DNA of 64,000 bases from Candidatus Zixiibacteriota bacterium (GCA_019038695.1 JAHOYZ010000010.1:124001-188000); one strand, 5' to 3'. Positions 1 to 8,651 are shown, counted from the stretch's first letter. The notes: generated by a model not told the origin, from the letters alone. Made by a program: numbers and translations.

Positions 1-9
1 AAAAAGTTC

Positions 10-27
10 AAACTAATTAATTAGTTT
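10..27. repeat. AT-rich 18-bp perfect palindrome
   Basis: AAACTAATTAATTAGTTT reads identically on both strands and is followed by further T residues. It could form a weak hairpin or be a protein-binding site. It lies about 240 bases beyond the end of the adenine methylase gene, so a link to that gene is only possible. Confidence 0.4.
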
Positions 28-77
28 TTCGTGATTTTTTGGGGTGAAGGTTATGTAATCGTCATGTCCAAGAGTCT

Positions 78-235
78 GTCACCCCTGTGAAAACAGGGGT
101 CCAGTATTGTAGCTTCGTATATGTGCGCAGGGTGCCATGCTCAAACTTGTTTGGGCATGATTATTCTTGTAAGGCAAGAACCCTGTGCTCCTACCACAGT
201 TGCGTAGATCGAAATCTGTCTTCAGTTTCGACAAT
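78..235 (-). repeat. Composite block of dispersed hairpin repeats
   Basis: Three short elements that recur elsewhere in the window lie here together. A CCTGTGAAAACAGG-type hairpin near 82-100 resembles the one near 7470. A copy of CCCAAACAAGTTTGAGC in reverse orientation lies near 137-156. A GTCGAAACTG...CAGTTTC-type hairpin lies in reverse orientation at 204-235. No transposase is present. The block behaves like a REP-type intergenic repeat; a short open frame reading through it is not credible as a gene. Confidence 0.65.
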
Positions 236-263
236 CTTGCTTCCTGTTTCCAGTGGAATCGAA

Positions 264-1226
264 CTAACTAGTAGAAGCGCCTCGTTGCCCTATACGGTTG
301 CGAGATGCTTGGGTGATCACCGGATGTGGCACATCAGGGATTCGGAGATCATCACTGAAGAACATGATTTCCTTGCCTGAATAGCGAGCCTGTGCACTGT
401 AGCTCAGATTGTAGCACAGCTTGCGTCTGTTCTCATACAAGGATGCAATTTCCGGCACTGAATCATAGGACACTACCCAAGGCTGGCAAATACTACCTTG
501 GATTGCCGAAGCCAGACTTTCATGATCGCTGGGCACAAAGTGGTTCTGATACAATTCACTGCCTTTGGCGTAATAGGGTGGGTCCAAGTAGACCAGCGTC
601 TGCTTGGGTAGCTTTGGCAACTCTTGTCCAATGAAGTCTCTTGCGTCAAGACGATATACTGAAATCCTACTTCTGTATCTTGCTATTCGCTGAATTCGAC
701 TGATCAAGTCTCCCTTGTTGAACCGTGCGTCAAGCTTCCACTTCCCCGTCTGGTTTTTTCCGCCTATCACACCTCCGCCTATGATCCCCGATCTGTTCGT
801 GCGGTTTAGGTAGAACGTGGCAAAACCGAGTTCAAGTGGGCGGTATTGATCAGGATCAGAGTGAATAGCTTTTTGTCGGTGCCATTGAGACATCGAAATT
901 CTAGTATCGTTGATCAAGCGACATAGGTCATCCGTGTTATTAAGCACAGATATCCAAAAGGAGTGAATGGCCCTATCAAGATCATTAATATGCACATGTC
1001 TGACGTACTCGCCAAGTAGCATTGACCAGGCTACGCCTGCTCCTCCTGCAAAGACCTCAACATAGTGACCATCCTGCAAGTTGTTCTCGGTAACGACCAT
1101 TCTCAGGTACTTAGCCAGCATTCCTTTTCCGCCCGGATACCGCAGCGGGCTGATGAAAGCGTGGTTTTGGGGTGCTACTGCAGCCAATTGTTTAAGCCCA
1201 GATATTCTCGAAGAACGGCTGAACAT
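264..1226 (-). CDS. D12-class DNA adenine N6-methyltransferase
   Basis: Likely transfers a methyl group from S-adenosylmethionine to adenine in DNA, in the cytoplasm. Visible motifs fit the Dam/D12 family: an N-terminal LRYPGGKG block (residues 28-35), the SAM-binding VEVFAGGAG motif (56-64), an NRTNRSG segment (141-147) and the catalytic DPPY at 215-218. At 320 residues it is a complete family member. The first ATG lies inside the preceding ParB-like gene, a 35-base overlap on the same strand; an in-frame TTG a few codons later would remove the overlap. The overlap implies co-transcription and coupled translation. No restriction endonuclease gene is visible beside it, though the neighbour on the other side is outside the window. 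Family assignment is firm; recognition sequence and role are unknown. Confidence 0.9.
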   Translation of the reverse strand: MFSRSSRISGLKQLAAVAPQNHAFISPLRYPGGKGMLAKYLRMVVTENNLQDGHYVEVFAGGAGVAWSMLLGEYVRHVHINDLDRAIHSFWISVLNNTDDLCRLINDTRISMSQWHRQKAIHSDPDQYRPLELGFATFYLNRTNRSGIIGGGVIGGKNQTGKWKLDARFNKGDLISRIQRIARYRSRISVYRLDARDFIGQELPKLPKQTLVYLDPPYYAKGSELYQNHFVPSDHESLASAIQGSICQPWVVSYDSVPEIASLYENRRKLCYNLSYSAQARYSGKEIMFFSDDLRIPDVPHPVITQASRNRIGQRGASTS

Positions 1227-2544
1227 TGTCCCAGTCTCTCATGAGATTATCCGAAGAAGGATTATAGTCTGGGTTGTGAACATATGCGTGCCAAGTGTCT
1301 ATTGAAAATACCTCACCTTTGGTATTGGCCAGCGTGCGAATGCCATGCAACTCGTTCCTGCCACATGTTCCCTTCTTTTCCAAGAAATCCGCCACTCGTT
1401 TGACCTTCTGCCTCAGCGTCAACTCTCGTGGAGGCGATTTCTTTGTGTCCTTCCAAGGGATACTGTTAGCTCTTCTGAACTCCTCCAGACTCATTTCGAG
1501 GAAAACCCGCAATAGCACAGAGCCTGAGTTCTCAAAATCCTTCGTCAAGGGTAGGCGCTTCATCTCGTCGAAAATCCTCGCAATTCGCTTGTGTCCGATA
1601 CTCAGTTTCAGAGATTTCGGAACCAGCGTCTTTCGATTTCTTGCCGCATTCACCTTTGACTTCCTCTTGACCTTGGTTGGGGGAAACTGTTTGGTGATGT
1701 CGGTAGGGGTGATCTTCTTGCCCGCCTGCGGCAGTTTCCTGGCTGCAACAGCGTTTGCATAGTCAATCCGCTGATCTTTCGAGTCAAGCTGAGTGACCTT
1801 GATATGCCTATGTGCAATGTCGCTTACGACAATTGCCAAACGCCCCATTGTAGCGGAGGAGTCACCTGACAGGAAAATCAGTTGTCCCTTCACTACGTCG
1901 ATACCAAGAGTGCGTCTCGCCTCAGGCGTTTTGAGCAACCTTTGAAGGTTAGTGACCGCCATCTTCTCCAACCTGTCCAGTGTCTCATCGTGAAGCAAGT
2001 GGCTATCCTTCACGCCCTCTATCATCTGTATCTCAGGCTCCTCACCTCGGAACCGCGACGTAGCCATCCCGGTCCAAGGGATGATACCAACGCCTTTATT
2101 CCGACCGGTGTGCCTAAGCTCAATCCAGGGGTTGGCCGTCGCGCGACTTTCAGCCACGTAGCACTTAACGACTTGAGGTAGTTTGCTGCCGCGTTTACCA
2201 TTAATCGCCTTATAGCGCTTGGCAGTACTGCTGGGGAGTTCCAAGGAGTCGACAAGCTTCGGCTCGGTGCCAAGCTTGATGGCTGCGATCCGTCGATTAC
2301 CCTCAAGGACGATGAATTCGTCCCCGCTACCTTTACGAATCACGATTGGTACTTCCGTGGGATTCAACCCATTACTGCCGATATGCTCCGCCAACTTAGC
2401 TAATCTGGGTCCTTGCTCATCCACCATTTTCTGAAGTGCGACCCGTTGCCCCTGTTGCTTCGGGAATCTGGGATTCTCCGCATCGAGCAGCAGATCTACA
2501 ATTTCAATGTCCTTAAGGCCTTCAGCTTTGGCAACCATTCGCAT
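1192..2544 (-). CDS. ParB-like (ParB/Srx fold) N-terminal domain protein
   Basis: A 450-residue cytoplasmic protein. Residues about 10-100 look like a ParB N-terminal domain: an opening segment naming a target (DLLLDAENPRFP), a central block of small variable helices, then the hallmark EGNRRIAAIKLG near residues 81-92, which in ParB-fold proteins forms the nucleotide-binding loop. The rest is rich in lysine and arginine (for example PPTKVKRKSKVNAARNRK) and suggests DNA contact, but I recognise no further domain. There is no ParA partner, so a plasmid or chromosome partition role is unlikely. The gene overlaps a downstream DNA adenine methylase by 35 bases, a pairing that suggests a DNA modification or defence function. 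ATG start, with GGGGAAA just upstream as a weak ribosome site. Confidence 0.75.
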   Translation of the reverse strand: MRMVAKAEGLKDIEIVDLLLDAENPRFPKQQGQRVALQKMVDEQGPRLAKLAEHIGSNGLNPTEVPIVIRKGSGDEFIVLEGNRRIAAIKLGTEPKLVDSLELPSSTAKRYKAINGKRGSKLPQVVKCYVAESRATANPWIELRHTGRNKGVGIIPWTGMATSRFRGEEPEIQMIEGVKDSHLLHDETLDRLEKMAVTNLQRLLKTPEARRTLGIDVVKGQLIFLSGDSSATMGRLAIVVSDIAHRHIKVTQLDSKDQRIDYANAVAARKLPQAGKKITPTDITKQFPPTKVKRKSKVNAARNRKTLVPKSLKLSIGHKRIARIFDEMKRLPLTKDFENSGSVLLRVFLEMSLEEFRRANSIPWKDTKKSPPRELTLRQKVKRVADFLEKKGTCGRNELHGIRTLANTKGEVFSIDTWHAYVHNPDYNPSSDNLMRDWDNVQPFFENIWA

Positions 2545-2927
2545 TTCCCCTTTTTAGTTTTCAGAATTGTCCACTAAGAAACATTATAATGCGAGCTTCC
2601 TGTGCATACAGTCCTATATTTTAGACATGATACGATGCGTAATTGGACTACGCAAGGGCTGAAATGTCCCTCTCCTCGAAACTGCACCCCCCACATTCCC
2701 CACAACACTTCCCCTGAATCTTGTCTCCAACCCTTGTGTATGAAACGTTCGCCGGCAACAACCACAGATTCAATACCGGAAGACTACAATAAGTGCCCCA
2801 GATTCACTACAATTTCACCGCTTGAAACTATAAGAGAATTCGCCTTATCCACTCGATACCACGGAGTTACACCAAAAACGCAATATGTAGATTACCAAAC
2901 AAAGCCATTTTGGATAGGACTGGATTC
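2545..2927. other. Intergenic gap without recognisable gene
   Basis: About 380 bases between the ParB-like gene and the SulP gene. The frames that cross it have no family resemblance and read through low-complexity proline- and threonine-rich sequence. The promoter of the ParB-like/methylase pair should lie in its first part, but no convincing -35/-10 pair was identified. No hairpin terminator for the SulP gene was seen. Confidence 0.4.
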
Positions 2928-5114
2928 CTACGATGGCTTCTGTTGGGAGTCCTCGACGACTACGGGCAAATTGGCGGCGCGCCAGGCGAGAATTCCGCCC
3001 TCCAACCCTACCACCATACTGACTCCCATATCCTCAAGCACAAACAGGGCGCGGGATGTCCGTCGACCCGACCGGCAGGAAATGAGCAACAGCCGGTCGG
3101 AAGGGAGCTGCTTGGTGTTTTGCAACAGCTCCCGCAGCGGCATGAGGTGGGCGCCCTCAATGTGAGCCCGTTGGTATTCTGCCGGTTCCCGTACATCCAG
3201 CAGAAAAGCTTCCGGATCGACCATTAACCTCGAGAACTCTTCTGGTGGAACCTGAAGGTGGTGCCCTTTCGAACCATGCGGTGCTGATGGAACATGGTCT
3301 CCATAGGCATGCTTCGCGATAGTTTTGCACTCGGAAAAGATTTCATGCTCACATTCGTAAGTACAAATATGGGGATCAATGTCGTGTTCAAACAGATATT
3401 CAATAGCACCCTCCTGTCGCAATATGTGGTCGCGACCAAGAGTGTTTTCAATAAATCCGGACTGTTCCAGCACCTGTAGTACGGGCTGGCGCAGACGGAC
3501 CAGAAAAACATCGCCGCCTATCTTTCGGTAGGTCTGGACGGTCGATTCGAGCATCTCAATACCGCTCATGTCACACTGATCCACGGCGTTCATTCTCAGG
3601 ACGAGCGTGCGTTGACCCGGATAGCGTTTGTAATTGAGCCGCAACTCTTCTTCGATGTGGTATACAGCTCCAAAGAACAGCGGACCACGAATATTCATGA
3701 GTCCCATTTGCGGACAGACCGGTTGGTCCGGGTCGTGAATCAGATGGCGAAAGGTCTTATCAGGAACCACCGGGTATACTCGTGGCAGACTTGATTTCAC
3801 GATGAAGAGAGCCAGAGAAAACAGTATGCCACCGATAATCGCGAAATCCAGAGGCAATAGTAGTGTAGCCACAAACGTCACTGACATTATGATCGTCTCC
3901 ATTCGCGATGTCTGGATGACGCGTCGGATAGCCTTTCGGTCGACCATTCCCCAGGCAATCACGAGCAAGACTCCGGCGATCGCTGCCCGAGGAATTACTT
4001 TTGCATACGGAGCCACCACCAACATTGCCAGCAAGATCGTTAGGCCGGTGAATACTCCGGTCAAGTGTGTCTTGGCACCGGACTGCTCAGCGAGTGCAGA
4101 ACGCGTAAACGAACCCGAACAGGCATATCCGGAAAACAAGCCCGAAGCTATATTGGCCAACCCTTGTCCGAAGAATTCTTGGTTAGGGTTCAGGCGATCA
4201 CCGGTTTTCCGAGCCAGTGTTTGAGAAGCTGCTACAGCTTCGATCAAACCAAGCGCGGCTACAGCCGCCGATCCCGTTACAAGTGCCCTGACCATGTGAA
4301 GGTCCGGGACCATTCCGGTAGAAATCCAGGTTGGCGGAGGAAAAGAACGCGGGATGTCACCAATGACCCGGACGCCGTATTCCTCCAGCCCCAGGAAATA
4401 CACGACCAGAGCAGAGCCAGTGATGACCAGCAATCCGGCTGGAACGCGGCTGCTTGCCCGGCGCAGGATAGCCATCAGCATCAGCGCTCCCACACCCAGC
4501 ATGGCGCTAATCCCATGTATGTCGGATAAACGATTAACTATAGCTCGAATTATCTCGTACAATTCTGGTGATGCCGGTAATTCCAATCCCAGGATGTGTC
4601 GGGTCTGACCTACCGCAATGTGCAGTGCTGCGCCAGCCACAAAACCAAGCAGGACAGATCGAGAAGCCAGGGTGACCATCGCTCCAATATGCAGAAACGC
4701 CATAGTCATACTGATTATCCCGGCGATAACGGCAATCAGACTGGCCGCAAGCAGATACTGGGCGGTGCCGGGAACAGCGACCGATAACAGTAGTGGCAGA
4801 ACCAATAATGACAGAGCGTTGACAGGTCCGGTAGCCAGAAACCGGGATGATCCCCACAAAGCCCCGACAATGGCGGCCACCGCTGCCGTATACAGTCCCA
4901 TGTGGGGAGGTAGTTCCGCAATTGAGGCATAGGCTATTGCCTGCGGAATAGCCACCGCTGCGACCGTCAGCCCGGCCAGAAGATCGGAGGGTAAGTCCTG
5001 ACGATTAACGCCACGGAGAATCCCCAAGGGTCTCAGTATGTAATCCCTCATATTCCGCAACATCTGCCCTGAATGTTGGTCCAAAGAAAGTTGTGTGTGT
5101 TTAAGCCACGACAA
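2928..5114 (-). CDS. SulP anion permease with STAS and rhodanese domains
   Basis: An inner-membrane transporter of the SLC26/SulP family, probably for sulfate, bicarbonate or a related anion. Residues about 35-440 are the hydrophobic transport domain, beginning DLLAGLTVAAVAIPQAIAYA. Residues about 460-575 form a cytoplasmic STAS domain with the DMSG motif. A short linker carries three cysteines (584, 588, 596) with several histidines, a possible metal site. Residues about 630-720 form a rhodanese domain with LLDVREPAEY and an active-site loop CRSGRRT at Cys680. At 728 residues it is longer than a plain SulP protein because of the rhodanese tail. The fusion suggests coupling of sulfur-anion uptake to sulfur transfer or sensing, but substrate cannot be read from sequence. 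ATG start. Confidence 0.9.
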   Translation of the reverse strand: MSWLKHTQLSLDQHSGQMLRNMRDYILRPLGILRGVNRQDLPSDLLAGLTVAAVAIPQAIAYASIAELPPHMGLYTAAVAAIVGALWGSSRFLATGPVNALSLLVLPLLLSVAVPGTAQYLLAASLIAVIAGIISMTMAFLHIGAMVTLASRSVLLGFVAGAALHIAVGQTRHILGLELPASPELYEIIRAIVNRLSDIHGISAMLGVGALMLMAILRRASSRVPAGLLVITGSALVVYFLGLEEYGVRVIGDIPRSFPPPTWISTGMVPDLHMVRALVTGSAAVAALGLIEAVAASQTLARKTGDRLNPNQEFFGQGLANIASGLFSGYACSGSFTRSALAEQSGAKTHLTGVFTGLTILLAMLVVAPYAKVIPRAAIAGVLLVIAWGMVDRKAIRRVIQTSRMETIIMSVTFVATLLLPLDFAIIGGILFSLALFIVKSSLPRVYPVVPDKTFRHLIHDPDQPVCPQMGLMNIRGPLFFGAVYHIEEELRLNYKRYPGQRTLVLRMNAVDQCDMSGIEMLESTVQTYRKIGGDVFLVRLRQPVLQVLEQSGFIENTLGRDHILRQEGAIEYLFEHDIDPHICTYECEHEIFSECKTIAKHAYGDHVPSAPHGSKGHHLQVPPEEFSRLMVDPEAFLLDVREPAEYQRAHIEGAHLMPLRELLQNTKQLPSDRLLLISCRSGRRTSRALFVLEDMGVSMVVGLEGGILAWRAANLPVVVEDSQQKPS

Positions 5115-5261
5115 GATCGATTATACTCCCTGCCCGTTTCACAGACTCCCAGTTACATACTGGAGTGGACTGGGGCGCAGTCAAAGTTACGTTGCCCTCT
5201 TGATCATATCAATCCCTTTTCGAGATCGCGGGCGTGCATTCGCGTCGGTCGCCGGTTAGCA

Positions 5262-5291
5262 TAAAAAACCGGCCCGTTGGCTACGGGCCGG
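5262..5291 (-). terminator. Rho-independent terminator of rex
   Basis: CCGGCCCGT and ACGGGCCGG form a perfect 9-bp stem around a TGGCT loop. On the minus strand the stem is followed by a run of six T. It lies about 60 bases beyond the rex stop codon. Confidence 0.85.
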
Positions 5292-5349
5292 CGCGTCCTT
5301 AGGAAGACGCTCAGAAGAGGTATCCTCCGATCATTCCATGACTGGAGGT

Positions 5350-6033
5350 TTATGTTTTTTCTTCGTCGGAATCCTTATCACTGTTTTTGAGATTGAAGGA
5401 CAAGTATTCCAACTCCATTGCCATATTCTCATTGCAAAGGTACACATCGTCCGGCACCCGCAGGTTAATCGGTGCGAAATTCAAAATTGCCTTCACGCCG
5501 GCTTCGACCACATCATCGACAATGTACTGAGCAACTGTGGCCGGTACTGCAAGAATAACCATCTGGATGTTGGCCACTTTAAGCTCATCCCGGAGGTTCC
5601 CTATGTCCGAAACAATGATTCCCTTGTGGTTGGAACCAATCTTCCGTTGATCATTGTCAAACAGCCTGACAATTTGGAATCCCTGTTTCAAAAACTCTTT
5701 GTAGCCGACCATCGCGGAACCGATATTTCCGATTCCGACCAAAGCCACTCGCCAGACACGGTCAATACCAAGGATCGACGCTATCTTTTTTCTTAGCTCA
5801 CTGACGGGGTAGCCAAGTCCTCGGGTACCAAACGAACCAAAGAACGAAAGGTCCTTGCGAACCTGAGCCGGAGTGAGTTTCTCACGTCGAGCTAACTCCT
5901 TGGACGAGATCGTCTCGCAGTTCTCTTTTTCCAACAACGAGAGCGCTCTATAATAAAGCGACAAACGATGTATGGTCGATTCTGAAATCTTCCTCTTCAC
6001 AGCCGTCTCAGATGCCTTTATCGTACATGCCAA
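5350..6033 (-). CDS. rex: Redox-sensing transcriptional repressor Rex
   Basis: Rex binds DNA when cellular NADH/NAD+ is low and releases it when NADH rises, controlling fermentation and respiration genes. The N-terminal winged helix (about residues 15-85) contains SSKELARREKLTPAQVRKDL and FGSFGTRGLGYPV, typical of the family. The Rossmann domain starts at VALVGIGNIGSAM, the NAD-binding glycine loop. Length of 227 residues is near the usual size. The longest frame begins with TTG at 6033; an in-frame GTG at 6000 gives a protein starting KRKISESTIHRL and is equally possible, since neither has a strong ribosome site. The gene has its own promoter with a near-perfect Rex operator, so it very likely represses itself, and its own terminator. 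The alanine racemase gene lies just upstream on the same strand. Confidence 0.95.
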   Translation of the reverse strand: MACTIKASETAVKRKISESTIHRLSLYYRALSLLEKENCETISSKELARREKLTPAQVRKDLSFFGSFGTRGLGYPVSELRKKIASILGIDRVWRVALVGIGNIGSAMVGYKEFLKQGFQIVRLFDNDQRKIGSNHKGIIVSDIGNLRDELKVANIQMVILAVPATVAQYIVDDVVEAGVKAILNFAPINLRVPDDVYLCNENMAMELEYLSFNLKNSDKDSDEEKT

Positions 6034-6061
6034 TCAGCGACAATTGATACCAAACTCAGTC

Positions 6062-6079
6062 ATGTGAAAATCTTCACAA
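6062..6079. promoter_or_regulatory. Rex operator
   Basis: ATGTGAAAATCTTCACAA matches the known Rex box TTGTGAAWWWWTTCACAA at 16 of 18 positions, with both TGTGAA/TTCACA half-sites intact. It lies just downstream of the rex -10 region, covering the expected transcription start, which is the usual place for repression. Confidence 0.88.
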
Positions 6080-6080
6080 G

Positions 6081-6109
6081 AAATTACATACTATGGTATT
6101 GGCTGTCAA
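6081..6109 (-). promoter_or_regulatory. rex promoter
   Basis: On the minus strand TTGACA (6109-6104) is separated by 17 bases from TAATTT (6086-6081). The -35 box is perfect and the -10 is weak. The Rex operator follows directly. Confidence 0.6.
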
Positions 6110-6221
6110 CCAAAATAACACCCCGACACGCGGGTTATTCTGCCTATCTATTGTTTTAACAATGGTTTAAGGGAAGTCTGGCTATGTCTGAAAAATGTCG
6201 TCCGGGTACGACTTTGTACCC

Positions 6222-7373
6222 CTATTTCACAATCCGGAGGAGATTTCGGCCGATGCGAGCAAGAATCTCATAGTTGATCGTTCCTGCCCAGGCAGCCAAT
6301 TGCTCGGCTGTAACAGTCTCGGCCGAGGAAGATCCGATCAGTGTTACTTCATCATGGAGTCGTACGCCTTTGATGTGAGTAACGTCGACCATCACTATAT
6401 TCATACAAACTCGCCCACGGACAGGAGCGCGGCGACCATGTATCAACACGTGAGCAACATTAGACAGAGAGCGATCATAACCGTCGGCGTAACCAATCGG
6501 CAACACCGCCAATCGGGAAGGTGTCGTCGTGCGATAGGTACAGCCATACCCGATAAAACTATCGGACGGGACTTTCTTAAGCTGGGTGATACGTGTCTTC
6601 CAACTCAACACCGGCGTAAATAGATCGTTGCCGCCACCGTCCAGACGATACGATAGATATGTTTCCTTCGATGACCAGTGACCGTAGGCTGAGATGCCCG
6701 GACGCACCAAATCAAACCGCGTTTTGTCGAAAAGAATCAGTGCCGCCGAACAAGCCGTATGGCGCACGCGCGGTTTGATTCCCAGTTTGGTCATCCGACG
6801 CACCAGCTGGTTAAAAAGCTTCAGTTGATACTCGGCGTATTCGTGATTGGTAGTGTCTTCGATATTGGCGAAATGCGATGATGCTCCGTAGGGCAGTTGC
6901 AGCGACGCGTGCTTCTTATAAACAGCGGCAATGCCGCCCAATTCATCTGAAGAAATACCCTGACGATTCGTTCCCGTCTCCAACTTCAAATGTGTCCGAA
7001 GCCGTATTGCGGCTTTATCTCCGAGTTTTCCGAGACGTGACAAAGTGGAACGGTCACAAATCACCGGTTCAAGGTTCAATTTCAAAACGGACTCAAGACG
7101 ATCATGCGGGATCGGACCGAGAACCATGATCGGTCGCAACCATCCGGAATCGCGGCATACCTCCGCTTCCTCAAGCGAGTGAACCGTCAGACAGTCAACT
7201 TGATTTGTGTCTGTGAGAAGCTTGACGATCTCTGGCAGACCGTGACCATAGGCATTGGCCTTGACACATATTGCCAGTTTGCGACCACCGGCCAATTTGA
7301 CAAGGGAGGTGATGTTTTTTTTCAACGCCTTCCGCGACAGTTCAATCCAGCTCAGTTCTTGTGGCTTGTTCAT
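6222..7373 (-). CDS. alr: Alanine racemase
   Basis: A pyridoxal-phosphate enzyme that converts L-alanine to D-alanine for peptidoglycan. The PLP lysine is in VKANAYGHG (Lys38 from the ATG at 7373), and the second catalytic region is seen at IGYGCTYRT followed by VLPIGYADGYDR. The TIM-barrel N-terminal domain and beta C-terminal domain are both present at about 383 residues, the normal family length. The frame extends upstream to a TTG at 7412, but those 13 extra residues do not resemble the family, so the internal ATG was chosen although no strong ribosome site precedes either. It is transcribed in the same direction as rex, but rex has its own promoter in the 190-base gap. Confidence 0.95.
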   Translation of the reverse strand: MNKPQELSWIELSRKALKKNITSLVKLAGGRKLAICVKANAYGHGLPEIVKLLTDTNQVDCLTVHSLEEAEVCRDSGWLRPIMVLGPIPHDRLESVLKLNLEPVICDRSTLSRLGKLGDKAAIRLRTHLKLETGTNRQGISSDELGGIAAVYKKHASLQLPYGASSHFANIEDTTNHEYAEYQLKLFNQLVRRMTKLGIKPRVRHTACSAALILFDKTRFDLVRPGISAYGHWSSKETYLSYRLDGGGNDLFTPVLSWKTRITQLKKVPSDSFIGYGCTYRTTTPSRLAVLPIGYADGYDRSLSNVAHVLIHGRRAPVRGRVCMNIVMVDVTHIKGVRLHDEVTLIGSSSAETVTAEQLAAWAGTINYEILARIGRNLLRIVK

Positions 7374-7468
7374 AGTGTCAGTTATACTCTGATGCGTCGG
7401 CGAAGACAACAAAAGAAATCACAGGCATCGCCTGTTATTGGGCATAGCTTGTTAATAAGTGCATGGTG

Positions 7469-7500
7469 TTTCTGTCATTCCTGCGAAAGCAGGAAACCAA
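7469..7500. repeat. Short hairpin repeat (CCTGCGAAAGCAGG type)
   Basis: TGTCATTCCTGCGAAAGCAGG followed by AAACCA forms a short hairpin CCTGC-GAAA-GCAGG. A related element with CCTGTGAAAACAGG is at 82-100. It sits in the gene-free stretch upstream of alr. Elements of this style are common dispersed repeats in many bacteria. Confidence 0.6.
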
Positions 7501-7753
7501 GTTTCGCGAAAATGGATTTGTTTGGTAATACACGTATTGCGTTTTCGCGTAACTCAATGGCATTGTGTGCGTATGGCGGATTTGCTTATTGTTTCAAGCG
7601 GTGAAAACGTTGTGAATTTGGTGCACCTATTGTAGTTCTCTGGTATTGAATCTGTGGTTGTCATTTGTAAACGTTTCATGCACAAGGATTGAAGACAAGA
7701 TTCAGGGGAGGTGTTGTAGGGTAAGTGGGGGGCATGCCTGTTATTCGTTAGAT

Positions 7754-7811
7754 GTCACCGTGAGCGGAGTCGAAGGGCGTGAATGTCATACTTCGACTTT
7801 GCTCGTATGAC
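7754..7811. repeat. Two adjacent GAGCGGAGTCGA hairpin repeats
   Basis: An element with core GAGCGGAGTCGA at 7754-7782 is followed by one in the opposite orientation at 7785-7811, whose arms GTCATAC and GTATGAC pair. The same family occurs at 8652-8679, 28639-28670, 33111-33138 and 33157-33184. Arm sequences change between copies while still pairing, which points to selection for the hairpin or to copying with compensating changes. Confidence 0.7.
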
Positions 7812-7986
7812 GGGTTAGGGAGAGACAAGCAGTCCGGCCCAAACAAGTTTGAGCCGGGCACCCAATGGCTGACGAGGGCGTCTGCCGCCCACGGAGTATG
7901 ACGGGTTAGGGGGAGACAAGCAGTCCGGCCCAAACAAGTTTGAGCCGGGCACCCAATGGCAGACGAGGGCGTCTGCCGCCCACGGA
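7805..7986 (+). repeat. Tandem duplication of a 91-bp unit
   Basis: Units 7805-7895 and 7896-7986 are almost identical head-to-tail copies, differing at only about two visible positions (GAGAG/GGGAG and GGCTGAC/GGCAGAC). Each holds the CCCAAACAAGTTTGAGC element and a GGGCGTCTGCCGCCCACGG element. The open frame across it on the minus strand is repetitive and is not a credible gene. With 7413-7753 this makes a stretch of nearly 600 bases without a gene. Confidence 0.85.
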
Positions 7987-7997
7987 AACGTTTCAAG

Positions 7998-8603
7998 TCA
8001 GCGGCGTCTATGGCGTCCGGGGGACTTGGATGTTAGCAAATCTTTGTACCACATTAAGCATATCTCGCTTCGCAAGTCGGGATAGGCAAATGTATTGATG
8101 GCCCCCAGAACGCATCCTTGCTTTTGATAGAACCGGCAGGCAGGCACATTGACGTTTTGAGTTTCAATCTTCAGGCATTGACACCCTTTCCCAATGGACC
8201 AGGCTTCAGCAGCCTTAAAAAGGTGGCTTCCCACACCCTTTCCCTGGTGCTCGGGGTGAATGCGAATGTCCCAAAGAACCGCTAAATCCTGGCGGCCCTC
8301 CAGCATAAACACACCAGGTGTATTCCATGCCACAGCAGCCCCACCCAACCGTTTATCACTTGAAAAAGCAGAAAGGAAAACCCAGTTGGAAAGGTCCCAT
8401 CGGTCGGCCCACGTTAATGGCCCTTCTCCAGGGCAGGCATCATAATCTTTTGTATAAGGCGGATCGACTTTATGCTCTTTCAGGATTATGCCGCCCAACC
8501 CCGTTTCCTTTATTGTTAGCATGCTATTAACGGTGAAGGCCATGGGCGTTTCTGCATACTCGGTCAAATTAGAACTGTCTTCTTCTCTAATATGAATGTT
8601 CAT
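7998..8603 (-). CDS. GNAT acetyltransferase, streptothricin acetyltransferase-like
   Basis: Cytoplasmic acetyl-CoA-dependent N-acetyltransferase. The acetyl-CoA loop is IHPEHQGKGVGSHLFKAAEAW. The C-terminal part (LKIETQNVNVPACRFYQKQG, then LGAINTFAYPD and ending MWYKDL) closely follows the pattern of streptothricin acetyltransferases, which inactivate that antibiotic by acetylating its lysine chain. Start chosen at the ATG at 8603 because AGGA lies six bases upstream; the frame extends 12 codons further to a GTG. It is flanked on both sides by dispersed repeats, a setting that suggests a mobile or recently gained gene. Resistance function is inferred from resemblance only. Confidence 0.8.
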   Translation of the reverse strand: MNIHIREEDSSNLTEYAETPMAFTVNSMLTIKETGLGGIILKEHKVDPPYTKDYDACPGEGPLTWADRWDLSNWVFLSAFSSDKRLGGAAVAWNTPGVFMLEGRQDLAVLWDIRIHPEHQGKGVGSHLFKAAEAWSIGKGCQCLKIETQNVNVPACRFYQKQGCVLGAINTFAYPDLRSEICLMWYKDLLTSKSPGRHRRR

Positions 8604-8651
8604 GTGTTTTCCTATGGCTAACATAATATTACACAGCACCTATTAATGGTA

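Noticed and set aside
1192-2544. A chromosome or plasmid partition ParB
   Set aside because: No ParA gene and no parS-like sites were seen; the neighbour is a DNA methylase, which suggests another role.
7748-7996. An 82-codon open frame on the minus strand
   Set aside because: It runs through the 91-bp tandem repeat, is internally repetitive and has no ribosome site.
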